Positions 1 through 8,151 of a stretch of 64,000 nt of DNA are shown here, piece after piece. The notes beneath the pieces were generated by a model. The model had not been told where the DNA came from and ran no database searches. It saw only the letters and a program-made list of their open reading frames with translations. Positions within the stretch are counted from its first letter, which is position 1; each line of letters begins with the position of its first letter. A program made the translations under genes and the position numbers. Source of the DNA: an uncultured Brachyspira sp. (lineage in GTDB: Bacteria > Spirochaetota > Brachyspiria > Brachyspirales > Brachyspiraceae); the NCBI RefSeq assembly GCF_910588665.1, contig NZ_CAJUPR010000008.1, positions 61,178 through 125,177 on the forward strand, in the 5' to 3' direction.

Positions 1-149
1 GAAGATTCCAAAGATTCCGTTTTCGCAGTTTTAACTAAATCGCTGCCTGTAATAATAAAGCCTATTGCATTTAAAACACTGGCTATGGCACTCATTCCTA
101 TACCGCCTATTCCTATAAAATGTATTTTCTCTTTTATTTTCGCAAACAT
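1..149 (-). CDS. murC: UDP-N-acetylmuramate--L-alanine ligase, N-terminal part (cut by window edge)
   Basis: Only the first 49 codons lie in the window. They begin MFAKIKEKIHFIGIGGIGMS, and the GIGGIGMS segment (residues 13-20) is the nucleotide-binding glycine loop that opens MurC; a GSD follows, as in the Rossmann-like domain 1 of Mur ligases. MurC adds L-Ala to UDP-MurNAc in the cytoplasm, the first step of peptide stem synthesis. It sits 43 bp downstream of murG on the same strand, after ftsW, which is the classical division/cell-wall order and supports the assignment. The ATG start at 147-149 is preceded by GGGGAAAAT, a weak ribosome-binding site. Nothing can be said about the catalytic and C-terminal domains. 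Confidence 0.9.
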   Translation of the reverse strand, partial: MFAKIKEKIHFIGIGGIGMSAIASVLNAIGFIITGSDLVKTAKTESLES

Positions 150-192
150 TATTTTCCCCGATTATTTAGTATTTAATACAGCAATTGATATT

Positions 193-1272
193 TTATTTAT
201 TATTTTTTTCCAGAGTTTTAATTATATCATCAACTATTGAGGATACGGATCTGAAGCTTAAATTCTTTTTAATATTTTCTCTCATAGTTTTTAATCTCTC
301 GCTATTATTTAAATTATTAATAACAATATTTTCTAATTTTTCCTTATCCAAATCTGATTCTTCTATTAAATAAGCCATATCCTTATTAAGCAAATCCAAA
401 GCATTAAAATACTGATGATTATCTGCAGCATAAGGAAACGGTATTAATAAAGAAGGAGCATTCACCACCAATATTTCGCTTATAGAACTGCTTCCCGCTC
501 TTGATATTACAAAATCTGCTGCATGAAGCAAATTTGCCATATCTTTATAATAGCTATGAACAAAAACATTCTCAAGCTTAGCATTATTAACTTTAGATAT
601 TATATCCGAAGCCCATTTAGGACCTGCAAGCCATACTATATGCAGATTATTTACATGATTTTTTATATCTTTTATGCATTCGAAGAACAGCTCATTTAAT
701 TTTAATGCCCCCTGAGAGCCTCCCATAACAACTAAAAGCTTATCCTCTTCTTTTAATTTCATAACTGTTCTGGCGCTTTCTCTATGAACAATAAAAAAAT
801 CATTTCTGACAGGATTTCCAAAAACTTTTCCATCAGGCATAAACTCTAATGTTTTTGAAAAAGTCAGATACGCTCTTTCAGCATCTTTATAAAATATTCT
901 ATTAACTTTACCTGGTATGGAATTCTGCTCGCATAAAAATATTGGTATATTTTTTAATTTGGCGGTATAAAGCATTGGAAATGATACAAATCCTCCCATA
1001 CCTATTATGCATCTGGGCTTATGCTTATTTATTATGCTTCCTGATTTAATTAAAGCGGGTATAAACTTTAATATAAATATTATTTTTTTTAGAAAATTTC
1101 CGGGAGAATTAATATTAATAGTATTAAAATCATAAGATTCCGGTATAAGAGGATAATCTCTTTGCGCCACTACAAGTCTGGGCTTATGTCCAAATTTTTT
1201 CAGATAATCATATATGGAAATAGCGGGAGTAATATGTCCTGCGGTACCGCCTCCGCATAAAATTATATTCAT
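193..1272 (-). CDS. murG: UDP-N-acetylglucosamine--N-acetylmuramyl-(pentapeptide) pyrophosphoryl-undecaprenol N-acetylglucosamine transferase
   Basis: MurG is the GT28 enzyme at the cytoplasmic face of the membrane that adds GlcNAc to lipid I to make lipid II. The protein has 359 residues, the usual length. The N-terminal lipid-acceptor loop GGGTAGHITPA is at residues 7-17. The C-terminal donor domain has GGSQGA near residue 184, and the UDP-GlcNAc-binding stretch SRAGSSSISE followed by PFPYAADNHQ lies around residues 258-289. The gene overlaps ftsW upstream by 4 bp (ATGA type), so the two are translationally coupled, and murC follows after 43 bp. No unusual feature was seen. Confidence 0.96.
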   Translation of the reverse strand: MNIILCGGGTAGHITPAISIYDYLKKFGHKPRLVVAQRDYPLIPESYDFNTININSPGNFLKKIIFILKFIPALIKSGSIINKHKPRCIIGMGGFVSFPMLYTAKLKNIPIFLCEQNSIPGKVNRIFYKDAERAYLTFSKTLEFMPDGKVFGNPVRNDFFIVHRESARTVMKLKEEDKLLVVMGGSQGALKLNELFFECIKDIKNHVNNLHIVWLAGPKWASDIISKVNNAKLENVFVHSYYKDMANLLHAADFVISRAGSSSISEILVVNAPSLLIPFPYAADNHQYFNALDLLNKDMAYLIEESDLDKEKLENIVINNLNNSERLKTMRENIKKNLSFRSVSSIVDDIIKTLEKNNK

Positions 1273-2363
1273 TGTTCTATCCTTTGAGTTATTTTTAATA
1301 AAACAGCCATCATTATCATATTTACCACCAATGCATTTCTCCCATAGCTGATAATAGGAAGGGTCATTCCAGTAGTCGGAAGTATAAGAGTTGCAACCAT
1401 TATATTTAAATAAGCCTGTACGCTTATGAACATAGTAAAAGCAAATGAGAGGTTTTTTAAAAACAAATCATCAGTACGCAAAGATATTATAAATCCCCTA
1501 ATAGTAAAAGATAAAAACAGCATAAGTATTATTAAATTGCCTATTAATCCGTATCTCTGAGATATTGATGCATATATAAAATCAGTTAAGGCTGCGGGTA
1601 AATGCGTGCTTACATCTCTTATATCCTCGTCTGGAATTCCTGTAATGCCTCCGTAATTAAATGATAATTTAGCTCTTCTAATCTGATAAATTTCCTCTTC
1701 AGGCTGATTCTGAGGAGATAAATAAGATAAAACTCGGCTTTTCATATAAGGAGTATTAAAAATAAATATAAAAAATAGTACGGCAAGAAAAATTCCTGAA
1801 ATAAATATGGATCTTAATGGTATGCCTCCGTAAAAGAATATAGAAAAACCAACTATGGAAAATAAAAGCGCCGTGCCTGAATCAGGTTCTATTAAAATAA
1901 GTCCCGAAACTAATATTAATATTAATAGAGGAGGAAATAATCCTTTTTTTATATCTATTAATTTCTCCCCCTTTTTACTAAGCACACTTGCAAAATATAT
2001 ACTGCATGTTATTTTAGCTATCTCCGAAGGCTGTATGGTAATTCCGAAAGGAAGAAGAAGCCATCTTTTGGCATAACTTCCTGAAACTGTTATTCCGAAA
2101 AAATAAACCCATACAAGCAGTATCAGTGTAAAAAGAAGTATAATAGGAACCATCTTATCTAAAAAAGAAAAGAAGTCTGGAATAATAAGTATGAAAACAG
2201 TTAATATAAGCATAAATGATAATAATTTTAAATGATTAGAAAAATATGAAGTATTAGGCTCATGTATTGTCTGAGCTCCGTATATAGAAACCAGCCCAGC
2301 CACAAGAAGCGCCACATATATAATCAATAAATATTTATCAGGAAATAATTTTCTATTTAACAT
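1269..2363 (-). CDS. ftsW: SEDS-family peptidoglycan glycosyltransferase, FtsW-type
   Basis: This is a polytopic membrane protein of 364 residues with about ten hydrophobic segments, matching the SEDS family (FtsW/RodA/SpoVE) that polymerises lipid II. Family marks seen are QPSEIAKI after the first third, IEPDSGTALL (with the Asp and surrounding Gly-Thr that are catalytic in SEDS proteins), and a C-terminal TGMTLPIISYG. The usual GGSS after ISYG is replaced by GRNAL, a departure from the common motif. Because it is coupled to murG and murC, FtsW is more likely than RodA, but sequence alone does not fully separate them. Confidence 0.9.
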   Translation of the reverse strand: MLNRKLFPDKYLLIIYVALLVAGLVSIYGAQTIHEPNTSYFSNHLKLLSFMLILTVFILIIPDFFSFLDKMVPIILLFTLILLVWVYFFGITVSGSYAKRWLLLPFGITIQPSEIAKITCSIYFASVLSKKGEKLIDIKKGLFPPLLILILVSGLILIEPDSGTALLFSIVGFSIFFYGGIPLRSIFISGIFLAVLFFIFIFNTPYMKSRVLSYLSPQNQPEEEIYQIRRAKLSFNYGGITGIPDEDIRDVSTHLPAALTDFIYASISQRYGLIGNLIILMLFLSFTIRGFIISLRTDDLFLKNLSFAFTMFISVQAYLNIMVATLILPTTGMTLPIISYGRNALVVNMIMMAVLLKITQRIEQ

Positions 2364-2384
2364 ATTAATATAAATACTCTTCTT

Positions 2385-3269
2385 TTATAATATCTTATAA
2401 GCTAATGACATTTTTAATTCTATAAATGTTGTATTATTATAATAAGGAAGACCGACATGCAATCCTGCCGACGCCCCAATATTAAAAATTAAAGTTTCTT
2501 TTAAAAATTTAAAATTAAGTATAGAAGCTATGCCGAATTTATGAGATAAATGTTTTGAATTAATTAAATATGTAAGTCCGTAATATCCGCCTATATAAAA
2601 TAAGCTAATCCTGCCTAAAAGAAAAAAATCATTAACTAATTCAAACTCGCTTTTTTCATGCAGTATTGAAGTTCTGGGATCATAGTAGTATTTTTTATCT
2701 CCGACATTCACATAAGACATATTAAGATTATTTATTAAAATAAAATTGTTAAACTTAAATATAAAATAAGGAGAAATATTTATTATATAACCGAAAGAAT
2801 TTCCCTTTTTCATAGCATACAAATCATCAAAAGAATAGCCGACATCTTTGCTGTTAAACCCCGCATATCCGAAATTCATAATATTAAACATAAAATCGGC
2901 ATACCCGCTTAACCTTATTCCGAAAAATGATAACGGCTTTATATCGGCAAATAAGCCTATCATATCCGATGATAATGAAAAGTTATTTTCTATGCCGAAA
3001 TCAGCTTTCGTTTCTTTAAATAAAAAATCTGCGGAGTTTTTATAAAGATATAATCTGTAATATAGTCTTGTTTCAAAATTAAATTTTATATGATTAAATC
3101 CTCCCAAAGCGGCTTGCTCTATAAAAAGTTCATTGCTGTAAATACCATTATTTGTATCAACCGATAACCGCCTTTCATATATATCCATATTAAAAATAGT
3201 ATTTATATCTGCAAAAACAATTTTTGAACATATAAATAATAATACTATAAAAATTTTCATTTTTTTCAT
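2385..3269 (-). CDS. Predicted exported outer-membrane beta-barrel-like protein of unknown function
   Basis: The 294-residue protein starts with a clear Sec signal peptide (MKKMKIFIVLLFICSKIVFA, cleavage likely after residue 20). The rest is rich in alternating aromatic/hydrophobic and polar residues and ends in a strand-like segment (LKMSLAYKIL), which fits an outer-membrane beta-barrel. I recognise no named family. It lies 21 bp upstream of ftsW on the same strand, so it may head the ftsW-murG-murC transcript. GAGA precedes the first of two possible ATG starts. The function is unknown; the surface or periplasmic location is inferred from the signal and strand pattern only. Confidence 0.6.
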   Translation of the reverse strand: MKKMKIFIVLLFICSKIVFADINTIFNMDIYERRLSVDTNNGIYSNELFIEQAALGGFNHIKFNFETRLYYRLYLYKNSADFLFKETKADFGIENNFSLSSDMIGLFADIKPLSFFGIRLSGYADFMFNIMNFGYAGFNSKDVGYSFDDLYAMKKGNSFGYIINISPYFIFKFNNFILINNLNMSYVNVGDKKYYYDPRTSILHEKSEFELVNDFFLLGRISLFYIGGYYGLTYLINSKHLSHKFGIASILNFKFLKETLIFNIGASAGLHVGLPYYNNTTFIELKMSLAYKIL

Positions 3270-3426
3270 TTAAATCTCAAATACATATATATACTTATGA
3301 AACTTTTTAATATGATACTTCATAAAATAAAAAAATCAAGATAAAAAATACCATTTTAAATAGATTGAAAAAAAATGTATATATGTTAATATTATCATAG
3401 AGTATATTATCAAGGTATATTTCATA

Positions 3427-4449
3427 ATGTATAACAATATTATCAAGTCGATAATGGATAACAGAATAGGAGTTATAAAAAAAGACTCCACTTTATTAGA
3501 GCTTGCACTCTTTGCATCTAAATCTTCTAATAAAATATTGGCTGTTATTAACAATTCTGATAAAATAGTAGGTATCATTAATTATGATGAGCTTTTAGTA
3601 AATATCTTAAAAAATATAACTAAAAAAGATTCAAAAAATATACTTGATAAAGAAGTATCGCATTTTATGAATAAAAAACTCATAATAGCACATCCTGAAG
3701 ATGATATAACATCAGCATTTGATACTATGAAAGAAAATAAAATAGATTATTTAATAGTAATAAATAATAATAATTATCCTATAGGAATTGTCAATATATA
3801 CGACCTATTTGAAAATATAGTAAAAATAAGGGTAAGAAATATGAGTCTTGCCATTAATGATATAAAAAAAAAATCATCTATAGAAAAAGATAAAATAATA
3901 AAAAAATTGATGAAAGAAATTGACAGCCTTCATGCTCAGTCCACTATAGATACTCTCACAGGATTATTTAATGTCAGATATTTTAATAAAATAATAGAAA
4001 AAGAAGTTGAAAGAGCCAAGAGATACAAATACAGCATATCTATAATATTTATGGATATTGATCATTTTAAAGATATTAATGACATATACGGACATGACTG
4101 CGGAAATGTTGTGCTCAATGAAATAGGAAAACTTTTAAATAATAGTTCTGAAAATATTAATATGCTTAGAAAGAGCGATATTGCAATCCGTTACGGAGGT
4201 GAAGAGTTTATTGTTATATGTCCAAACACAAAAAAAGAGCAGGCTTATATAGTGGCTGAAAGAATAAGAAAAACCATAGAAAAAAAGAGATTTACTTACA
4301 GTTCAACTATCATAAATGTAACTGTAAGTATAGGCATAGCAGAACATAAAGGAACCTCTAAAAAACCTATAGCATATACCATTAAAAATGCGGACTCTGC
4401 AATGTATAAAGCCAAGCATCTTGGAAGAAATAAGGTAATAATTAATTAA
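3427..4449 (+). CDS. Diguanylate cyclase with tandem CBS domains (CBS-CBS-GGDEF)
   Basis: The 340-residue cytoplasmic protein has two CBS-type motifs (about residues 8-60 and 75-132), a Lys-rich helical linker (140-172) and a GGDEF domain. DTLTGLFNVRYF (175-186) opens the cyclase domain; metal-binding Asp210 lies in FMDIDHFKDIND; the active-site signature is GGEEF at 257-261. RKSD at 248-251 is five residues before it, the spacing of the RxxD product-inhibition site, so a catalytically active, c-di-GMP-feedback-regulated enzyme is expected. CBS pairs usually bind adenosine nucleotides, so its activity may respond to energy state (inference). It is isolated, reading against its neighbours on both sides. 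No signal peptide or membrane segment. Confidence 0.88.
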   Translation: MYNNIIKSIMDNRIGVIKKDSTLLELALFASKSSNKILAVINNSDKIVGIINYDELLVNILKNITKKDSKNILDKEVSHFMNKKLIIAHPEDDITSAFDTMKENKIDYLIVINNNNYPIGIVNIYDLFENIVKIRVRNMSLAINDIKKKSSIEKDKIIKKLMKEIDSLHAQSTIDTLTGLFNVRYFNKIIEKEVERAKRYKYSISIIFMDIDHFKDINDIYGHDCGNVVLNEIGKLLNNSSENINMLRKSDIAIRYGGEEFIVICPNTKKEQAYIVAERIRKTIEKKRFTYSSTIINVTVSIGIAEHKGTSKKPIAYTIKNADSAMYKAKHLGRNKVIIN

Positions 4450-4476
4450 GATATTTTAAGCCGTTAAGGGTATAAA

Positions 4477-4509
4477 GTATCACCCTGATAAAAGTCAACA
4501 GGGTGATAC
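4477..4509. other. Perfect 11-bp hairpin between convergent genes
   Basis: GTATCACCCTG (4477-4487) and CAGGGTGATAC (4499-4509) form a perfect 11-bp stem with an 11-nt loop in the gap between the diguanylate cyclase gene and dnaA, whose 3' ends face each other. There is no run of T on either side, so it is not a typical intrinsic terminator. It may still act as a transcript-end stabiliser for one or both genes. Confidence 0.5.
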
Positions 4510-4595
4510 GGAGGTTTATGAAAAATTGTATTAATTTAACAATACTCCTAAATTATATATAAAATTATATAAAAGTCAATATTTTTTTAATATTA

Positions 4596-5969
4596 TTATG
4601 AAATACTTGAGATAATATCATTAATTTCTGAAAATAAATGCGAGCCGTTTTTTAATTCATCTTTAACCTTATCTCTGGCATGTATTACTGAAGCATGATC
4701 TCTGTTAAAATCCAATCCTATTTCAGTAACAGATTTTTTAGAATATTCGCATGCCAAATATATTGCAACATGACGGGCTTTTGATATAAACTTAGTTCTA
4801 TCCCTGCTTTCAAATAATGATGCTTCTATGCCGTAATAATCTGCAACTATTTTCTTTATTTCTCTTATAGTGGCATTTTTTAATCTAGGCTTATTTGTGA
4901 AATAGTCTTTAAATATTTCCAATTTTTCGCATTGCTCTATATCGGGAGTTATTTTCATTAAATCCCGTACGGATAAATAAGCCCTTATAGCGCCTTCTAT
5001 CTTTCTTACATCGGTAGTTATATTCTCTGCCATATATTTCATAACTTCCTTGTCTATATCTGTATGCAAATCGGATAATTTTCTTTCTATTATGGCAAGC
5101 CTTGTTTCATACTGAGGCGGCTCTATTGAAAGTATAAGACTCTTTTCAAATCTGTTTTTTAATCTGGATTCAATATTTCTTAATTCTTTAGGAGGCTTAT
5201 CGCTTACAAATACCATCTGTTTTGAAGAATTATCCAAAGCCTGAAATATCTCAAATAATTCTTTAGATGTCTCCTGAGCACTTTCCAGAAGCTGCAAATC
5301 ATCTAATAAAAGCATATCTAAAGACTTATATTTTCTTTTAAAAATATCAGGTTTTTTATTTCTAAGTCCCAACACATACTCATCTCTGAATCCGCTTCCG
5401 TCTATATAAAGAACTTTGGCATTATTATTATTTTCAATATATGTATTGCCTATAGCCTGAAGTAAATGCGTCTTGCCTATTCCCACACTTCCGTATATAT
5501 AAAGAGGATTATATTCTTTTCCGGGATTGGAAGACACATATTTTGCAGCCTCAAATACATATCTGTTATTATTACCCTGTATAAAGTTGTCAAATCTGAA
5601 ATATTTATTTAAATTAGTTTTATTATTCGCAGATTCTTTTTTCGAAGCATCGGATATATTTTTATCTGAAATTATTTCTTTTTTTTCTTCAATTTCTTCA
5701 AAATATAAATGTTCGCTTACAAGCATAGAATCGACTTTTACATCTATGCATATATTTCTGCCCAATTTATCTTCAAAAAAATCTTTTATTCTTTTCAGAA
5801 AATCTTTTTTTATATGAGTAGCAGCAAAATCTCCCGAACATACTATACTGGCTCTGTCTTCCTCATCGCTTATTAATATGCTTCCTTTAAGGAGGGCAAC
5901 GGCTGCAAACTCATTTTCTTCGTTTATAATATCTAAAAATTCATTCCAATATTTTTTTATATCTTCCAT
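4596..5969 (-). CDS. dnaA: Chromosomal replication initiator protein DnaA
   Basis: DnaA binds DnaA boxes at oriC and melts DNA for initiation. The 457-residue protein shows all four domains: an N-terminal interaction domain (1-90), a variable linker (90-125), an AAA+ ATPase with Walker A GSVGIGKTH (160-168) and Walker B LLLDDLQLL (about 221-229), and a C-terminal helix-turn-helix with DHASVIHARDKV near residues 425-436. The usual partners dnaN, recF and gyrB are absent; the neighbours are a diguanylate cyclase and a DUF1232 membrane protein. The start has only a weak ribosome-binding site. I found no TTATCCACA-type boxes in the 104-bp upstream gap, so an origin here cannot be claimed. Confidence 0.96.
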   Translation of the reverse strand: MEDIKKYWNEFLDIINEENEFAAVALLKGSILISDEEDRASIVCSGDFAATHIKKDFLKRIKDFFEDKLGRNICIDVKVDSMLVSEHLYFEEIEEKKEIISDKNISDASKKESANNKTNLNKYFRFDNFIQGNNNRYVFEAAKYVSSNPGKEYNPLYIYGSVGIGKTHLLQAIGNTYIENNNNAKVLYIDGSGFRDEYVLGLRNKKPDIFKRKYKSLDMLLLDDLQLLESAQETSKELFEIFQALDNSSKQMVFVSDKPPKELRNIESRLKNRFEKSLILSIEPPQYETRLAIIERKLSDLHTDIDKEVMKYMAENITTDVRKIEGAIRAYLSVRDLMKITPDIEQCEKLEIFKDYFTNKPRLKNATIREIKKIVADYYGIEASLFESRDRTKFISKARHVAIYLACEYSKKSVTEIGLDFNRDHASVIHARDKVKDELKNGSHLFSEINDIISSIS

Positions 5970-6073
5970 TTCACTATCTTTAATTAACTATTATTATATT
6001 TAAGCTATTCTATAATCGGTATTTTTATATTTAAGTTAAATTACTGTTAAAGTTATCATAATTATAAAAATTA

Positions 6074-6421
6074 TTAATTTGAAGAAACCTTAAAAACAAA
6101 CATGATAAGAAGAACCAATATTAATATTATTATAATTCCAAATATAAATATGCCCCATTTAATATATTTAACAATTTTATATACTGCGGTATTTTCATCA
6201 AAAAAAGTATTCTGAATGCCATGCAAAGCAGATATAATTAAAAGCAATATATCCTCGCCCAAGCCTGCCGCAGGTATTGCATCAGGAACTGCATCTATAG
6301 GAGAAATTGTATACAATAAAGCCAATACAAAAGGAATCCAAGAGACTATTGAATTTTTTTTCATACTTTTTTTATTATTAGCTATTTCAGGTTCTCTTTT
6401 ATTACTATCAAAATCGTTCAT
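6074..6421 (-). CDS. DUF1232 (YkvA-like) small membrane protein
   Basis: The 115-residue protein contains the DUF1232 core: a hydrophobic helix, then YTISPIDAVPDAIPAAGLGEDI, matching the family pattern Y-x-L-S-P-[ID]-D-x-[IV]-P-D. A second strong hydrophobic helix forms the C-terminal third (WGIFIFGIIIILILVLLIMFVF). Family members are small membrane proteins of unknown biochemical role. I chose the ATG at 6419-6421, which follows ACGGAG at good spacing; an upstream ATG would add nine residues but has no such site. It lies 104 bp upstream of dnaA on the same strand. Confidence 0.75.
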   Translation of the reverse strand: MNDFDSNKREPEIANNKKSMKKNSIVSWIPFVLALLYTISPIDAVPDAIPAAGLGEDILLLIISALHGIQNTFFDENTAVYKIVKYIKWGIFIFGIIIILILVLLIMFVFKVSSN

Positions 6422-6530
6422 AATAAACTCCGTAATTAAAAACTTCAAGTTATTTTAGAGTTTAACGCATTAATTAATATAATACAAGCTTATAAATTAT
6501 TATTTGATTTCTTTATTATTGCTACCCTTA

Positions 6531-6560
6531 GCCATTAAATAAATAATTTTATTTAATGGC
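6531..6560. other. Perfect 13-bp hairpin
   Basis: GCCATTAAATAAA (6531-6543) pairs perfectly with TTTATTTAATGGC (6548-6560) around a 4-nt loop. It lies downstream of the Zn-ribbon protein gene, 34 bp beyond the palindromic element at 6594-6655. It could end transcription arriving from the right, but no clear T-run follows on the minus strand. The rest of the 253-bp gap (6422-6674) holds only that palindromic element. Confidence 0.4.
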
Positions 6561-6593
6561 ATGCAGTCGCTTTATTATTTTTTATTGCTGCTA

Positions 6594-6655
6594 ATAAAAA
6601 TTGTTCGCTTAAAGGTTATATCATTCTTTGAATTCCAGAAGTTTACAATTTTTAT
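6594..6655 (-). repeat. 62-bp palindromic dispersed element, copy 1
   Basis: Terminal arms ATAAAAATTGT (6594-6604) and ACAATTTTTAT (6645-6655) are perfect 11-bp inverted repeats. On the minus strand the element has the family motif AAGCGA just inside one arm and the flank TTATTAGCAGCAATAAAAAA outside it, shared with the copies at 29481, 30490 and 55786. The inner hairpin of this copy is weak. It lies just downstream of the Zn-ribbon protein gene. Confidence 0.7.
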
Positions 6656-6674
6656 AATTTAAGCTTAATAACAT

Positions 6675-6971
6675 TTAAAAATTATTATTTTTACATCTTG
6701 AGATTATATTATTATATTTAGAATCTTTAAACTCTATATGCGGTTTAGAACTCAGCATATGAATTGCCGTTATAAGAGAATAACTAATCCATGCTTTTTT
6801 TTCTGAAGGTTTTGACGACAATTCATTTTTTTTAAGAAGTTCATTCAAAGACTGAGCTATATCATCAATATGCTCTTCAAAGAAATCTTCGCATTCATCG
6901 CAGGTATCCATAGTGGCTTTGCCTTGTATTTCTTCTATTTTTTCTCCGCACCAAACACATTTTACAGACAT
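6675..6971 (-). CDS. Small protein with N-terminal zinc-ribbon-like cysteines, function unknown
   Basis: The 98-residue protein has two cysteine knuckles, CVWC (5-8) and CDEC (24-27), spaced as in a four-cysteine zinc ribbon, followed by an acidic helix (EDFFEEHIDDIAQSLNELL) and a helical C-terminal half. I recognise no named family. Compact size and cysteine spacing suggest a zinc-binding cytoplasmic protein that may touch nucleic acid or another protein, but this is inference. It stands alone, with 75 bp to the GNAT gene upstream on the same strand. The ATG at 6969-6971 is preceded by GGAGTATATAA. Confidence 0.6.
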   Translation of the reverse strand: MSVKCVWCGEKIEEIQGKATMDTCDECEDFFEEHIDDIAQSLNELLKKNELSSKPSEKKAWISYSLITAIHMLSSKPHIEFKDSKYNNIISRCKNNNF

Positions 6972-7046
6972 TTATATACTCCATAAATAGTTTTTTATAA
7001 TTAATATATAAGATTATATATTAATTAATTTTTTATAATCTTAAAA

Positions 7047-7601
7047 TTAAACCTCATCATTTATTATAGTCATATGAACATGATCTTCCCATTTGCCGTT
7101 AATTTTTAAATATTTTTTTGCAAGCCCCTCATATTCAAATCCCAGTCTTTTAGCCAACCCTAATGAAGGCTTATTATGAGGCATAATATTGGCTTCTATT
7201 CTATGAAGTCTGAGTTCTTTAAATACTATTATTAATGCGGCATTCAAAGCCTCAGTCATATATCCTTTATGCTGCTGCGCCTCATCTAATTTATAGCCTA
7301 CCGAAGCTGACAAAAAAGTACCTTTACAGATATTAACAAAACTAATCATTCCTATGATACTTTTTTTATCCTCTATCTTGAAAATCCAGAATTTAAGCAT
7401 TCTTCCGTCTTTTATTTCTTCAATCTCATTTTTAATAATATTCTTATGTGTGCTTACCTTATAAAAAATATCTGGTCTCAGAGGATCAAAATCTTTAAAA
7501 AAATCCTTATTTCTGAAATAAAAATCGGTTATTTCGGAGGCTATATTTATATTAGGCTGAACTAAAAAAAGTCTGTCAGTTTTATAAGTCTTTTTAAGCA
7601 T
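7047..7601 (-). CDS. GNAT-family N-acetyltransferase (RimJ/RimL-like)
   Basis: The 184-residue protein fits the RimJ/RimL branch of GNAT acetyltransferases, which transfer acetyl from acetyl-CoA to the N-terminus of ribosomal proteins or to other amines. The acetyl-CoA pyrophosphate-binding motif is seen as EAQQHKGYMTEAL in the middle, followed by LRLHRIEANIMPHNKPSLGLAKRLGFEYEG, which carries the family's R-I-E-A and N-x-x-S-x-x-x-x-x-x-x-G-F signatures. It precedes ogt and pncA in the same direction with a short gap (16 bp to ogt), so the three are probably co-transcribed. The substrate is not predictable. Confidence 0.82.
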   Translation of the reverse strand: MLKKTYKTDRLFLVQPNINIASEITDFYFRNKDFFKDFDPLRPDIFYKVSTHKNIIKNEIEEIKDGRMLKFWIFKIEDKKSIIGMISFVNICKGTFLSASVGYKLDEAQQHKGYMTEALNAALIIVFKELRLHRIEANIMPHNKPSLGLAKRLGFEYEGLAKKYLKINGKWEDHVHMTIINDEV

Positions 7602-7617
7602 ATAAGTTTCCGTCCCG

Positions 7618-8151
7618 TCAAACTATAATTTCAGAGTTCAAAATATTTAATCCCTCATGCCTAAGCAAATATTCTTTTCTGCATAATCCTCCTGCATAAC
7701 CCGTTAATTTTTTATTTAAGCCTACAACCCTATGGCAAGGTATAATAATAGATATTTTATTTCTTCCCTCAGCTGTACCTACGGCTCTTGCTATGCTTCC
7801 TTTTTTATTTGAAATATTTTCAGCTATATCGGAATAAGTAAGAGTTTTTCCAAAAGGTATTTTAGAAGTTTCAATCCAAACATTATACTGAAAATCGGTT
7901 GCATATACAGCCAAAGGTATTGTAAATACTTTCAATTTTTTTGAAAAATAATTATCCAATTCTTTTTTTGCTTTTTTTATTAAAAGAGGCTCCTCATTTT
8001 TCATAATAATTTGATTGTCATTTAAATGAAATGCTAATGAAGTTATATATTTATAATCCTTATCTGCAGTTATTATTAAATCATTAATGGGGCTTTTATA
8101 AATATAGGCTTTATTATAATATTCTTTTTTTTCAAGCCTGATAATCTTCAT
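7618..8151 (-). CDS. ogt: Methylated-DNA--[protein]-cysteine S-methyltransferase
   Basis: Suicide DNA-repair protein that takes the alkyl group from O6-alkylguanine onto its own cysteine. The 177-residue protein has a poorly conserved N-terminal domain and the typical C-terminal DNA-binding domain: PFGKTLTYSDIA (99-110), ARAVGTA (121-127) and the acceptor motif PCHRV at 138-142 with Cys139, then GYAGGLCRKEYLLRHE. Length and layout match Ogt/MGMT rather than the larger Ada. Its ATG overlaps the end of the nicotinamidase gene by 4 bp, which indicates translational coupling. No Ada-type regulatory domain is present. Confidence 0.93.
   Translation of the reverse strand: MKIIRLEKKEYYNKAYIYKSPINDLIITADKDYKYITSLAFHLNDNQIIMKNEEPLLIKKAKKELDNYFSKKLKVFTIPLAVYATDFQYNVWIETSKIPFGKTLTYSDIAENISNKKGSIARAVGTAEGRNKISIIIPCHRVVGLNKKLTGYAGGLCRKEYLLRHEGLNILNSEIIV

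Noticed and set aside
185..373. Small hydrophobic ORF on the plus strand
   Set aside because: It is antisense to the murG C-terminus and has codon content typical of a shadow frame.
5970..6073. Possible oriC next to dnaA
   Set aside because: The gap is short and I could not find TTATCCACA-type boxes or a clear 13-mer array; strand layout does not switch there either.
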